NCBI RefSeq assembly: GCF_025502585.1
Contig: NZ_CP106679.1
Span: forward strand, 3,999,501-4,063,500
DNA from: Reichenbachiella agarivorans
GTDB taxonomy: Bacteria > Bacteroidota > Bacteroidia > Cytophagales > Cyclobacteriaceae
Direction of reading: 5' to 3'
Length of the DNA stretch: 64,000 bases
The translations under genes and the position numbers were made by a program. This document shows, in pieces, positions 36,657 through 45,475 of the stretch. Positions within the stretch are counted from its first letter, which is position 1, and each line of letters starts with the position of its first letter. Under the pieces are notes generated by a model. The model did not search any database, was not told the origin of the DNA, and worked only from the letters and a program-made list of their open reading frames with translations.

Positions 36657-38153
36657 TTAGTTTTCCAGTTTAGCTAAGAATGGATCTAATGATGTAGGTA
36701 CAAACGATGCTCCTCCCAATACCATTGTTCTGGTCATTTGTATATTTTGATTGTCGACTCTGGATTGATCCTCAGCAAATATCGCTGAAGCCTTCATCGG
36801 CTTGATTCTCCCAAAGCCTGGAGCTTTGAGCAAATCTTGAAGTTTGGTTCTAATCCAATCTTCAGAGGATTTTCCAAAATAGATCAGCGAAGCATCACAG
36901 CGTCTCAAATTTTCCTGGTGCAAATACCTCAAATCCATCAATTGTCCTTCAAACAAAGAAGTCACTACATTGTAACCCTTTTGTTTCAAATATTCAGATA
37001 TGGGCTTGGAAGATTCCAAATCGAGTTGGTCACAGATGAGGTAGATGATGTTGCCCTCATCAGGCAAAGAGTGATCGTGTTTATTTTCCTTTGATTTGAA
37101 TCGACCACCTGTGACCAATTCCTCTCTGATGATAGATTTTAATTCCTGAAGTGGAATTTGTAACACTTCTGCTTCATCAAGTGCCGCAGCGTCACTTTTT
37201 AGATCCTCTATGAATATTTTCTGTCTCTCGCTGATGTTTTTCAAATCTGGAGACAACCAAATCAATCTGCTGAATTTATCCGAAGTGATGCCTTTTTTGT
37301 TCTTTTCATTCAACTCAAAAGTATGTTTTGAAGCAATCTTGTTTTGAATATCGACCACTGACAATTCTGATCCTCGTGGTGCATATCCATAATCCTCTCC
37401 GATCAAATGAATAGACAAACAGCAACTCTCCAAGTCCTTCTTTACGACTGATTCTAGAGAGTGAATCTCTTTGGGTAGAGACTGGTCTGGCAACACACGG
37501 TATCCATGTCTGATCAATTCTCTCTTGACTATATCTCGCTGGATGATCATATCTACACCAGAGTTCGCCAAATAAATCGTCTTCTCTTTGTCTATTTCTT
37601 TAGGAATCGACTTTTGTGTAGAGACCTCCTCTAGTTTCCTTTGGATTTGATGAATATCATAGGCCATATCCACCATTTTCATCCAGTAGCTTCGCTCTGC
37701 CTCGTTACCAAAGAACCGTCTGAATTCCTGAGGCTCCCCTGTCAGTGGATCAATCTGATAAAAATCATAGGACAGTATGTCTGAGTAATCAGGCAAATAC
37801 TCATCTATATCAATGGGAAACTTGATGACTTTGAGCAATCTAGACAATCCTCCCAATTGTAATGAACCACTTTCTTTGGCTGTACTGGCAAAGAGATTCA
37901 CCCCATTGATCAAAATGGGATTATTGAGGAAGTTTTTAGAAAAAATTGAAATCAACAAGGCACTGTTGCTATACAAATCAAGGTGGCTATCGCTTTCGTT
38001 GACCATTTTGATCTTAGGCTTGACACCTGAAACTTGCTCTACAAGTGTGGAGAGAAACTTATAAAAATTCGTCACCCAACCTTTGCCATCACCACTGATA
38101 GGCTGATCATCCAAAGTATGATAAGCAAGTAATATATCGTGTTCAAATTTCAT
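36657..38153 (-). CDS. TIR/DUF4062-like multimodule signalling protein
   Basis: 498 residues without signal peptide or membrane segment, so cytoplasmic. Three flavodoxin-like modules can be seen. Residues 1-130 start FEHDILLAYHTLDD and include SALLISIFSKNFL, as in TIR domains. Residues about 190-280 have TIYLANSGVDMIIQRDIVKREL, GYRVLPD and IHLIGEDYGYAP, as in DUF4062. Residues about 370-460 (NIIYLICDQLD, GYNVVTSLFEGQ, CDASLIYFGKSSEDW) are again TIR-like. I cannot confirm a catalytic NADase Glu. In conflict and signalling systems such proteins are effectors or adaptors of STAND NTPases, and here the STAND gene starts one base after its stop. Confidence 0.75.
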   Translation of the reverse strand: MKFEHDILLAYHTLDDQPISGDGKGWVTNFYKFLSTLVEQVSGVKPKIKMVNESDSHLDLYSNSALLISIFSKNFLNNPILINGVNLFASTAKESGSLQLGGLSRLLKVIKFPIDIDEYLPDYSDILSYDFYQIDPLTGEPQEFRRFFGNEAERSYWMKMVDMAYDIHQIQRKLEEVSTQKSIPKEIDKEKTIYLANSGVDMIIQRDIVKRELIRHGYRVLPDQSLPKEIHSLESVVKKDLESCCLSIHLIGEDYGYAPRGSELSVVDIQNKIASKHTFELNEKNKKGITSDKFSRLIWLSPDLKNISERQKIFIEDLKSDAAALDEAEVLQIPLQELKSIIREELVTGGRFKSKENKHDHSLPDEGNIIYLICDQLDLESSKPISEYLKQKGYNVVTSLFEGQLMDLRYLHQENLRRCDASLIYFGKSSEDWIRTKLQDLLKAPGFGRIKPMKASAIFAEDQSRVDNQNIQMTRTMVLGGASFVPTSLDPFLAKLEN

Positions 38154-38180
38154 TCTCGGTTGCTTTACTGGTATATATCA

Positions 38181-41100
38181 TCAATTGAATAATGACTCAA
38201 CTTCTTCTTCTATCTCACTTTCGTTGACTATCGTAAGGATACCATCGACCATCTCTACATTGCGAGAAACTGCATCGTACAATTCGTCCTTACCTATTGT
38301 AAGCAACAAACACTCTGTCTCTGTAGTCAAGTTGTAGGGGTAAACGTCCGACATCAAGATTAACTTGTGTCCTACGATCCCTTTTTCCTCCAATATCTTG
38401 CTGGTGCCGTCCTCATAATCCACTCTGAGTGACCCCTTCAATACTATATAAACTGGTGCTGTACCATAATCGCCAATCTCGGCAATCGTAGTATTGGCTC
38501 CTACTTTGATCTCTTCAAATCTCTTGCAAAGTTCAAGCAAAATCACCCCTGGTATTCCTTTGAAAATCTCAATCTGCTTGAGCATAATCACCCTTTCTAT
38601 CACCAAAAGCTTTTGATGAACATCCTCCTGATTGATTTTGAAAACTGGAGGAACAATATCCTTGTCCAATCTCTTTTTCAAGGTAGTTTTTAATCGTTTG
38701 GTATGGTATTGATAGGCATCCGCATCTAGTTTGTACATCGTAGCTGCCGCCGTTTGTACCATCACATAATCTGGATTGAACAAATTGGCAATCAAATCAT
38801 CTGTCACCTTCTGACCTCTGATCAGAGATAGTTTATAGATCGCTAGGCACTTGGTGTACTTGTTGATATTGTTGTAATCTCGGTTGACTATCTGCAAGAG
38901 CAAATCCGAATAATCCTCAAAGTTCTCGGGAGGGAAATAATTGTTCAACCTTTTCAGCTTTTCTTCAGGAGTCACATCATCCAACACTGCAGATAGTTTG
39001 GGCTTGATGTTCTCATCCACAAAAATATCAAGCATCTCAATCCCAAATGACACACTGTCCGTAGTTCCTAAGTCAATATTGTCACGCACGAGTTTGATAC
39101 TCTGTGCATCATATATCATCGATAGCAACATGAAGATCAAATCAAAATTCTTCTTGTTTTCTTCCTCAAAAGCAGCAAAAATCAAGCGATCAAAGAAGTC
39201 TGTTCTAGGTATCTCTTGTACCGCTTTGATGTTCCAAGCCAAATCGCTGATGGTACTTTCAATCGCAATTTTAATCCTCGCCGCATAAAAATCCTTGGCA
39301 GAAAACCCAATGTAACTGAGTGACAACAGCATCTCAGAAACGATGGCCTTGTCAGGAAAATCAATCTTTTTCCAGAGCATTTCACTGGCGGTTTTTCCCC
39401 CAATCTTACCCATGATTTGAATAATCCGAACCATGGTATCCGTATGCTGTGCAGTTTTGTAAAATGCTGAATCTATGGCATAGAAAACCGTCTCTCCAGA
39501 AGCTATCAATGCTGAATCAGCATAATTGCTATACGCAGGTATGTGCAAATTTTCTATCAGGACATTCCAAAACTCTGGTCGCTTCAGCTTCCCTGCAGTG
39601 GTGATGGCCGCTCTGCGTACAGAAGGATTGATGTCACGCAACAGCTCGGTGAGGAACGGCACAAACTTATCATCCTCCAGCTTAACCAGCACTCGTGCCG
39701 CAAATATCCTATCTTTGGTTTCAGTAGACCGTACCAATTTCTTGATTCCTGCCTCGGTAAGCTGGTAATCTTCCAACTCCTGAAGTACCTCTATAGTATT
39801 GGCAGCTACCAAACGAACCTCTGGGTCTTCTTCCTTCTTAATCTCTCTCTCTAGTATATCCAGCGTATTGAAGCTCATCAAATACCCCAATCGGTAGTAG
39901 GCATATTGTCGAAGTGACTTATGCTGTGAGCGAATAAAATCTAGCAATGAAAAATCGAGCAGAATTGGCTCCATTTTTTCCATCAATTTGAGGGCATTTT
40001 GCGCTCTTCCCTCGTCCCTTCTCAAGAGTTCTTTTTTCAGAATATTGATGGTATTGTATTCATTTTTTGTTCCTGCACCATGAAGTTTAACCTTTTGATC
40101 TTCCAGAGTCAGTAGCAATTGTGACTTGTACTCAGTGTACAGTTTGCCTGCGTAGTAAATAATGAACCCTGCCAGTAAAAGGATAAAGTAGGCATAATGA
40201 ATGAGTTCAAAGAAGACAAACAAACCCATGACTATCTGCAAGCCTCCAGCAATCAAGATCGCAGTCTGATTGACTACTCCCTCTATTCTTGATTGGATAT
40301 CAAAGCGGATTTTTACATCAAAGGGCAAGAAAAACAATTTGAAGGCGGGATTCTCTAGCGCATCCTTGAGTGAAGAGGTAAACACCTTGCCTACAACCAA
40401 AAAGATAAAGAAAAAGAGGAACTCATCTGTTTTTTCTTCATAACCAAACATGTGTCCAGAAAAAATCGCACCAATCGTAAACAAACCAAGTACCAATGGC
40501 ATCACCATCAGTGATACCCTCAACCCAAAACGACCAATGATGATATCATTGATAAAACTTTGGATGATAAAACTCAATACCATGACCGCCGCATTGGCAA
40601 ACGATAGGAAATTCCTTAACTCTTCATCTCCCTTTTCTGGATTGGGATCAACAGGGTACATGATTTCTGTGGCAGAAATATAAACGTAATTGGCAAATAC
40701 CGCTGAACTCATAGAAAACACCATAAACAAGCACAGCATCCTCATGTATTTGTCCTTGAACAAGTCTCTATATGTTATTTGTCGGACAGTAACCTTCTCA
40801 TCCTTTCTGGTTTTAGTCGTGGCATCCAGGTTGTAATCTTTGACAATCCAAATCGTCACGATCAATATACCTAAGGCAGAAAATGCAGAGAAAAACAACA
40901 AGTCATACGTGTTGTCAATGATATCCAAACTAGTCAAAAGCGGAATAGAAAAGAAGGCAATCATGGTAGCCGTCAACTGTCCAGTATCGATTCCCCCTAT
41001 GGTTCGTTTGGCTTGCTTGAGATCGAATATCCGACCAAATATCCCCCAAAATCCCAATAGTGTGATAGCAGTCACAGGCCCTATCATTACAAACAAAATA

Positions 41101-41456
41101 AAAGGCAATATCTGAAACCCTTCATCTAGTTGATCATAGTCTGTGTACCAAAATGCCAGTCTCAACAGTGATATGAAAAGAAAAATCAGAAAAGCATTGG
41201 AAACAACCAATGTAGAAAAATTTGACCTTTTCTGGATATACACATACAAGGCTGTTGTGAATATTCCTAGAGCACCCGCTAAGAAAAATGCGACATCAAG
41301 ATAAGCCTCCCCTAAAGTGCCAATAAATAGCGTTTCTGCTCCTACTTGATAGGTAGCCAAAAAAACCCCCATAAAGAAACCCTTGCTTAGCAATAGAAGC
41401 ATAGTCTTTTCTTCACCAGGTTTTCCGCCTAGAAAGGATAAAAAGGATTGTAGCAC
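38181..41456 (-). CDS. MFS/nucleotide-transporter-like membrane protein with HEAT repeats and CNB-like domain
   Basis: 1091 residues. The first about 430 residues carry about 12 membrane segments and resemble the ATP/ADP-antiporter-like branch of MFS proteins (KGFFMGVFLATYQVG, FWGIFGRIFDLKQAKRTIGGID). Residues about 460-930 are helical HEAT-like repeats (EVRLVAANTIEVLQELED, DRIFAARVLVKLEDDKFVPFLTELL, PSVRRAAITTAGKL). The C-terminal 140 residues form a cyclic-nucleotide-binding-like beta roll (FKGIPGVILLELCKRFEEIKV, IVLKGSLRV). The phosphate-binding cassette Arg is not evident, so it may bind another ligand or act as a protein interface. It is the first gene of the cluster and ends 27 nt before the TIR-like gene. 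The transport substrate is unknown. Confidence 0.82.
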   Translation of the reverse strand: MLQSFLSFLGGKPGEEKTMLLLLSKGFFMGVFLATYQVGAETLFIGTLGEAYLDVAFFLAGALGIFTTALYVYIQKRSNFSTLVVSNAFLIFLFISLLRLAFWYTDYDQLDEGFQILPFILFVMIGPVTAITLLGFWGIFGRIFDLKQAKRTIGGIDTGQLTATMIAFFSIPLLTSLDIIDNTYDLLFFSAFSALGILIVTIWIVKDYNLDATTKTRKDEKVTVRQITYRDLFKDKYMRMLCLFMVFSMSSAVFANYVYISATEIMYPVDPNPEKGDEELRNFLSFANAAVMVLSFIIQSFINDIIIGRFGLRVSLMVMPLVLGLFTIGAIFSGHMFGYEEKTDEFLFFFIFLVVGKVFTSSLKDALENPAFKLFFLPFDVKIRFDIQSRIEGVVNQTAILIAGGLQIVMGLFVFFELIHYAYFILLLAGFIIYYAGKLYTEYKSQLLLTLEDQKVKLHGAGTKNEYNTINILKKELLRRDEGRAQNALKLMEKMEPILLDFSLLDFIRSQHKSLRQYAYYRLGYLMSFNTLDILEREIKKEEDPEVRLVAANTIEVLQELEDYQLTEAGIKKLVRSTETKDRIFAARVLVKLEDDKFVPFLTELLRDINPSVRRAAITTAGKLKRPEFWNVLIENLHIPAYSNYADSALIASGETVFYAIDSAFYKTAQHTDTMVRIIQIMGKIGGKTASEMLWKKIDFPDKAIVSEMLLSLSYIGFSAKDFYAARIKIAIESTISDLAWNIKAVQEIPRTDFFDRLIFAAFEEENKKNFDLIFMLLSMIYDAQSIKLVRDNIDLGTTDSVSFGIEMLDIFVDENIKPKLSAVLDDVTPEEKLKRLNNYFPPENFEDYSDLLLQIVNRDYNNINKYTKCLAIYKLSLIRGQKVTDDLIANLFNPDYVMVQTAAATMYKLDADAYQYHTKRLKTTLKKRLDKDIVPPVFKINQEDVHQKLLVIERVIMLKQIEIFKGIPGVILLELCKRFEEIKVGANTTIAEIGDYGTAPVYIVLKGSLRVDYEDGTSKILEEKGIVGHKLILMSDVYPYNLTTETECLLLTIGKDELYDAVSRNVEMVDGILTIVNESEIEEEVESLFN

Positions 41457-41867
41457 GGTTAAGCGTAAAAGTTCGTAATAGTCAAATATTTTCCTTAACT
41501 GAAAACAGAATTATTTCAAAATAAAATTGAACTATCCCAATATGACATCCACAGATTCACATAACCTTTCGCATAGCTGAATCCAATATCATCGTGGACG
41601 TAGTCTTTTATTCATCAATAGATTACATCTCCAACATTCAAACATAAGAAAAAAAAAGCGATTGAAACAATTTTCAACTAGGTAAGAATACTTATAGGAC
41701 TTATACGAATATAGAACAGGATCACATCTAAGAATGGTACAAAATACAACTACAATAATCCTATTCATTTGTACTTTAACAAGAAACTTAAAATGTTCTG
41801 CGTAAGCCCTTTGAATAAATCAAAGTCTTTACCTTTGATACAACATTAAACCCAAAAATTAGACTAA
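41457..41867. other. Intergenic region between divergent cluster and pckA
   Basis: About 410 bp of AT-rich DNA. It must contain the promoter for the minus-strand STAND/TIR cluster and the pckA promoter. I see no RNA gene, no long ORF and no clear hairpin other than the pckA promoter elements listed separately. Confidence 0.6.
41811..41837 (+). promoter_or_regulatory. Bacteroidota-type promoter of pckA
   Basis: TTG at 41811-41813 and TACCTTTG at 41830-41837 match the -33 TTG and -7 TAnnTTTG elements with a 16-nt spacer. The start codon is 30 nt downstream. The spacer is near the short end of the usual range. Confidence 0.55.
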
Positions 41868-43491
41868 ATGCAAGAATTCGGAATCATCCCTGAAACCCAC
41901 GGAATAGGGTACACTGGGATTCAAAAAGTAGCACAGGTACACTGGAATCTACCGCCTGCTTCATTGATCGAAGAAGCCATCCTCAACAAAGAAGGCACAC
42001 TCACGAGCACAGGTGCTTTGATGTGCGACACAGGTAAATTTACGGGTCGATCACCCAAGGATCGATTCATTGTCCGAGACGAAGAGAGCGCTCAACACAT
42101 CTGGTGGAATGACATCAACCTTCCATTCTCAGAAACCGATTTTGAGCTACTCCATCAAAAAATGCTCAATCACCTCGCAGACAAAAAAGTCTATATCCGA
42201 GATGCCTATGCTGGAGCTGATAAAACCTACCGTCTCAACCTCAGAGTCGTCAATACCCAGGCTTGGCACAACTTATTCTGCTACAACATGTTCCTCAGAC
42301 CTGAAGAATATAAATTGAGGGAGTTCAAACCGAATTTCACCATTATTTGTATCCCAGAATTTGAAGCCAATCCTGAGACAGATGGGACAAGGAGCAAGAA
42401 TTTTGCTATCATCAATCTCAAAAAGCGCATCATTCTCATAGGAGGTACTGCCTATGCTGGAGAGATGAAAAAAGGTATTTTTTCAGTCCTCAACTATCTG
42501 CTCCCAGTCCAGGAAAACATCTTATCGATGCATTGTTCGGCCAATATGGGGAGAGAAAAACATGACACAGCAATCTTCTTTGGTCTATCAGGCACGGGTA
42601 AGACTACTCTATCAGCCGACCCAAACAGAGATTTGATCGGCGATGACGAACACGGCTGGACTGACTCCAACATATTCAATTTTGAAGGCGGCTGCTATGC
42701 CAAGGTCATAGATCTAACAGAAGAAAATGAACCTGACATCTTCCGAGCCATCAAATTTGGTTCGATCGTAGAAAACACACGCTACCATGTGGGTACGCGT
42801 AGAGTGGATTATGAAAATATCTTCTGTCACTGAGAACACGAGGGCTGCCTATCCAATTCACCATATTGCCAATGCAGCCAATCCATCAGTTGGTGGCATC
42901 CCTCGCAACATCTTCTTTCTCACCTGTGATGCCTTTGGTGTACTCCCTCCTATCTCCAAGATGAGCAAGGGGCAGGCTATGTATCATTTTATCTCTGGCT
43001 ACACTGCCAAAGTAGCTGGTACAGAAGCGGGTGTCACAGAACCGCAAACAGTGTTTAGTGCTTGTTTTGGTGCACCTTTCCTTCCTTTGCACCCCACCAA
43101 ATATGCGGAATTGCTTGGTCAAAAGATGGAAGAAAACAAAGTCAATGTCTGGCTCATCAATACGGGATGGACGGGTGGTCCTTATGGCATTGGGTCGAGA
43201 ATGAAGCTAAAGTACACCAGGGCGATGATTTCTGCCGCACTCAATGGCACACTAAAAAACGTAGGCTATCGGACACACTCAATCTACGGTGTACAGATAC
43301 CAATGACTTGTCCAGATGTACCTTCTGTACTTTTGAGCCCTAGAGAAACTTGGAAAAACGACAAAGGATACTATGCCAAAGCCAATGATTTGGCATACAA
43401 ATTCATTGAAAACTTCAAGAAGTTCGAGGAGTTTGCAAGCGAAGAAATCATGGATGGGCAACCTACACCCAACCTCCAATATCAAGACTAA
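41868..43491 (+). pseudogene. pckA: ATP-dependent phosphoenolpyruvate carboxykinase, frameshifted
   Basis: PEP carboxykinase converts oxaloacetate and ATP to PEP in gluconeogenesis. The first part (41868-42833) carries DTGKFTGRSPKDRF, the kinase P-loop GLSGTGKTT and metal motif IGDDEHGW, and ends at TGA after VDYENIFCH. The rest (to 43491) continues in the +1-shifted frame with SVTENTRAAYPIHHI, FFLTCDAFGVLPPISK and the conserved C-terminal half. The two parts together have full family length (about 540 residues). The frame breaks around 42815-42826, where one extra base restores the expected NISVTENTR. There is no long homopolymer. This is either a real inactivating mutation, a sequencing error, or less likely a programmed shift. 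No other pckA is in the window. Confidence 0.85.
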
Positions 43492-43499
43492 CAGTCCCT

Positions 43500-43524
43500 G
43501 TAAGGCGGTCTCAGATCGCCTTAC
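43500..43524. terminator. Hairpin between convergent pckA and nupC
   Basis: GTAAGGCG (43500-43507) pairs with CGCCTTAC (43517-43524) around a 9-base loop, directly between the pckA stop (43491) and the nupC stop (43525). It lacks a strong T run, so it may be a weak terminator or an mRNA-stabilising hairpin. Confidence 0.55.
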
Positions 43525-45006
43525 TTACATGATCATTCCTACGATAGTTGCTGACAGCAAGGATGCTATCGTACCAGCGATCAAGGCTTTGAATCCCAAC
43601 TCAGACAACATTACTTTCTTGCTAGGAGCGATCCCTCCGATCCCTCCGATTTGAATACCTATGGAGGCGAAATTAGCAAAACCGCACAACATGTAGGTCG
43701 CCATGATAATAGACTTAGTCTGTGCAAAAGCTCCCTCTCCTTTGAGTCTTGCTAGACTCTCATATCCCACGAACTCACTCGCAATGATTTTCTCTCCCAA
43801 CAATCTACCTACAAGCGTGATATCCTCTACTCCCACACCAATCAACCACATCAAGGGTGCAAACAAATACCCTAGGATAAACTCCAAACTCAAGGAACTA
43901 TAATTGCCATTCGAAAATGACATGATGGTCTCGTTCCAGCCAGTAAAGGAGCCAATCTGAAACAGTACAAAATTCATCATGGAGAGAAAAGCAAAGAAAA
44001 CGAGCAGCATAGCTCCTACATTCATTGCCAATTTCAATCCTTCGGTCGTACCATTGGACAAAGCATCAAGAAAGTTTGAACCAACATTCATTTTACTGAT
44101 TTTCACCTCTCTATCTACTGCCTCTGTCTGGGGGAATATGATTTTGGAAACTATCACCGCACCAGGTGCCGCCATGATCGATGCTGCGAGCAAATGTTTT
44201 GCGAATAGCAATCTTTGGACAGGATCATCTCCGCCCAAGAAACCAATGTATGCAGCCAGTACACCTCCAGCCACAGTAGCCATTCCTCCCGTCATCACGA
44301 GTAAAATCTCTGAGCGATTCATGTTGTCAATGTAGCCTTTGATCAGCAAGGAAGCTTCGGTCTGCCCAAGAAAAATATTACCTGCGACACTGAGACTCTC
44401 TGCTCCACTTAGTTTCAACGCCTTACCTAGTAGCCATGCCAACAGATAAACCACCTTTTGAATGATCCCTAAATAGAAAAGCACACTGGTGATCGCAGAG
44501 AAAAATATAATAGTAGGCAAAATCTGCAACGCAAACACAAAACCATATGAATCTATGCTCATCAAGTTCCCAAACAAAAACTGGCTTCCAACCTTTGTAA
44601 ACTCTAGGACTTGTGTAAATAGCTTACCGACAAATTCAAAAACCATTCTCACTGCTGACAGGTGCAAAACACCTACTGCCAGTAACAACTGAATCCCCAA
44701 TCCTATCCCTACGATCTTCCAAGAGATAGCTTTCCTATTGCTGCTAAATAACCACGCAATCAAAAGCAACACAACGATACCCAACATCCCTCTGAGCACT
44801 GAAACAAAACCGTCTTCAGTAGAATCCTGTTCGTGGGTGATCAAGTCATGACCATGGGATACAGGCGCTGCAACCAAATGTATGGAATCAACAGAAATAC
44901 TGTCAACGGATACGCCTAGCAGCAAAGAATCTTGCGCACAAACGGGCGACAAAAAGAATGAGAAACAGAAAAAAAAGAGGAGAATGACACTTCTTACAAT
45001 CATCAA
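43525..45006 (-). CDS. nupC: Concentrative nucleoside transporter (NupC/CNT family)
   Basis: 493 residues. The CNT core has the family motifs GNLMSIDSYGFVFALQILP, SGAESLSVAGNIFLGQTEASLL and MTGGMATVAGGVLAAYIGF, and transports nucleosides with Na+ or H+ across the inner membrane. Unusually, a cleavable-looking signal peptide (1-24, ends VCAQ) and a hydrophilic stretch of about 45 residues with a repeated SVDSIS motif precede the first core membrane segment. This extension occurs in some Bacteroidota CNT proteins. It converges with pckA. About 10 membrane segments are expected. Confidence 0.88.
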   Translation of the reverse strand: MMIVRSVILLFFFCFSFFLSPVCAQDSLLLGVSVDSISVDSIHLVAAPVSHGHDLITHEQDSTEDGFVSVLRGMLGIVVLLLIAWLFSSNRKAISWKIVGIGLGIQLLLAVGVLHLSAVRMVFEFVGKLFTQVLEFTKVGSQFLFGNLMSIDSYGFVFALQILPTIIFFSAITSVLFYLGIIQKVVYLLAWLLGKALKLSGAESLSVAGNIFLGQTEASLLIKGYIDNMNRSEILLVMTGGMATVAGGVLAAYIGFLGGDDPVQRLLFAKHLLAASIMAAPGAVIVSKIIFPQTEAVDREVKISKMNVGSNFLDALSNGTTEGLKLAMNVGAMLLVFFAFLSMMNFVLFQIGSFTGWNETIMSFSNGNYSSLSLEFILGYLFAPLMWLIGVGVEDITLVGRLLGEKIIASEFVGYESLARLKGEGAFAQTKSIIMATYMLCGFANFASIGIQIGGIGGIAPSKKVMLSELGFKALIAGTIASLLSATIVGMIM

Positions 45007-45167
45007 GGAGCCAACGAGGGTTTTTAAGTTGCTATTAACTGCCTAAATTAACAGCCCTTGCTACTCAGTACAAAACCTTTTGAAGATAAGTTTTCCATTT
45101 GCTGCGAAAAGGTCTAGCGATTGATCTCTAAAATCCTATTCACAACTGCTCTCTCGACGAAAAACAA

Positions 45168-45344
45168 TCACTGAATCATCCCAAATTGGAAGAGAATAAA
45201 ATATCCAAACCCCACTCCTGTCAAAACCGCAAGGGTAATTTTGATCAAATGAAATGCTACATTTTTCAATTGAGGTCTAGGAGTAAGCTCCTCTTTTTGA
45301 TCGGAGTTTGCTTTGGGTAAATTGGAGTCTGTTGTATTCATCAT
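45168..45344 (-). CDS. Small single-span membrane protein, unknown function
   Basis: About 58 residues from the Met-Met pair at 45344; the frame extends 6 codons further to 45362. A polar N-terminal half (SNLPKANSDQKEELTPRP) is followed by one hydrophobic segment (LIKITLAVLTGVGFGYFILF) to the end. The layout fits a real small membrane protein with an N-in topology, but codon support is limited and I do not recognise the family. It lies 161 nt upstream of nupC on the same strand. Confidence 0.45.
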   Translation of the reverse strand: MMNTTDSNLPKANSDQKEELTPRPQLKNVAFHLIKITLAVLTGVGFGYFILFQFGMIQ

Positions 45345-45475
45345 ATTTTTCTGTGCACACATGCGGGGCGGCTGGACAAAATAATTACTGTTTTATTGAT
45401 TTCTCGTCAATGATATATGGATTTTTGCGTCCTATCTACAAAAGCTCAATATTCACGACAGAAATTGTCATTTGA

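Noticed and set aside
42787-43491. Separate gene starting at the second half of pckA
   Set aside because: Its first residues (MWVRVEWIMKISS) match nothing, while from SVTENTR on it continues the pckA protein in a shifted frame. It is the 3' part of the frameshifted gene.
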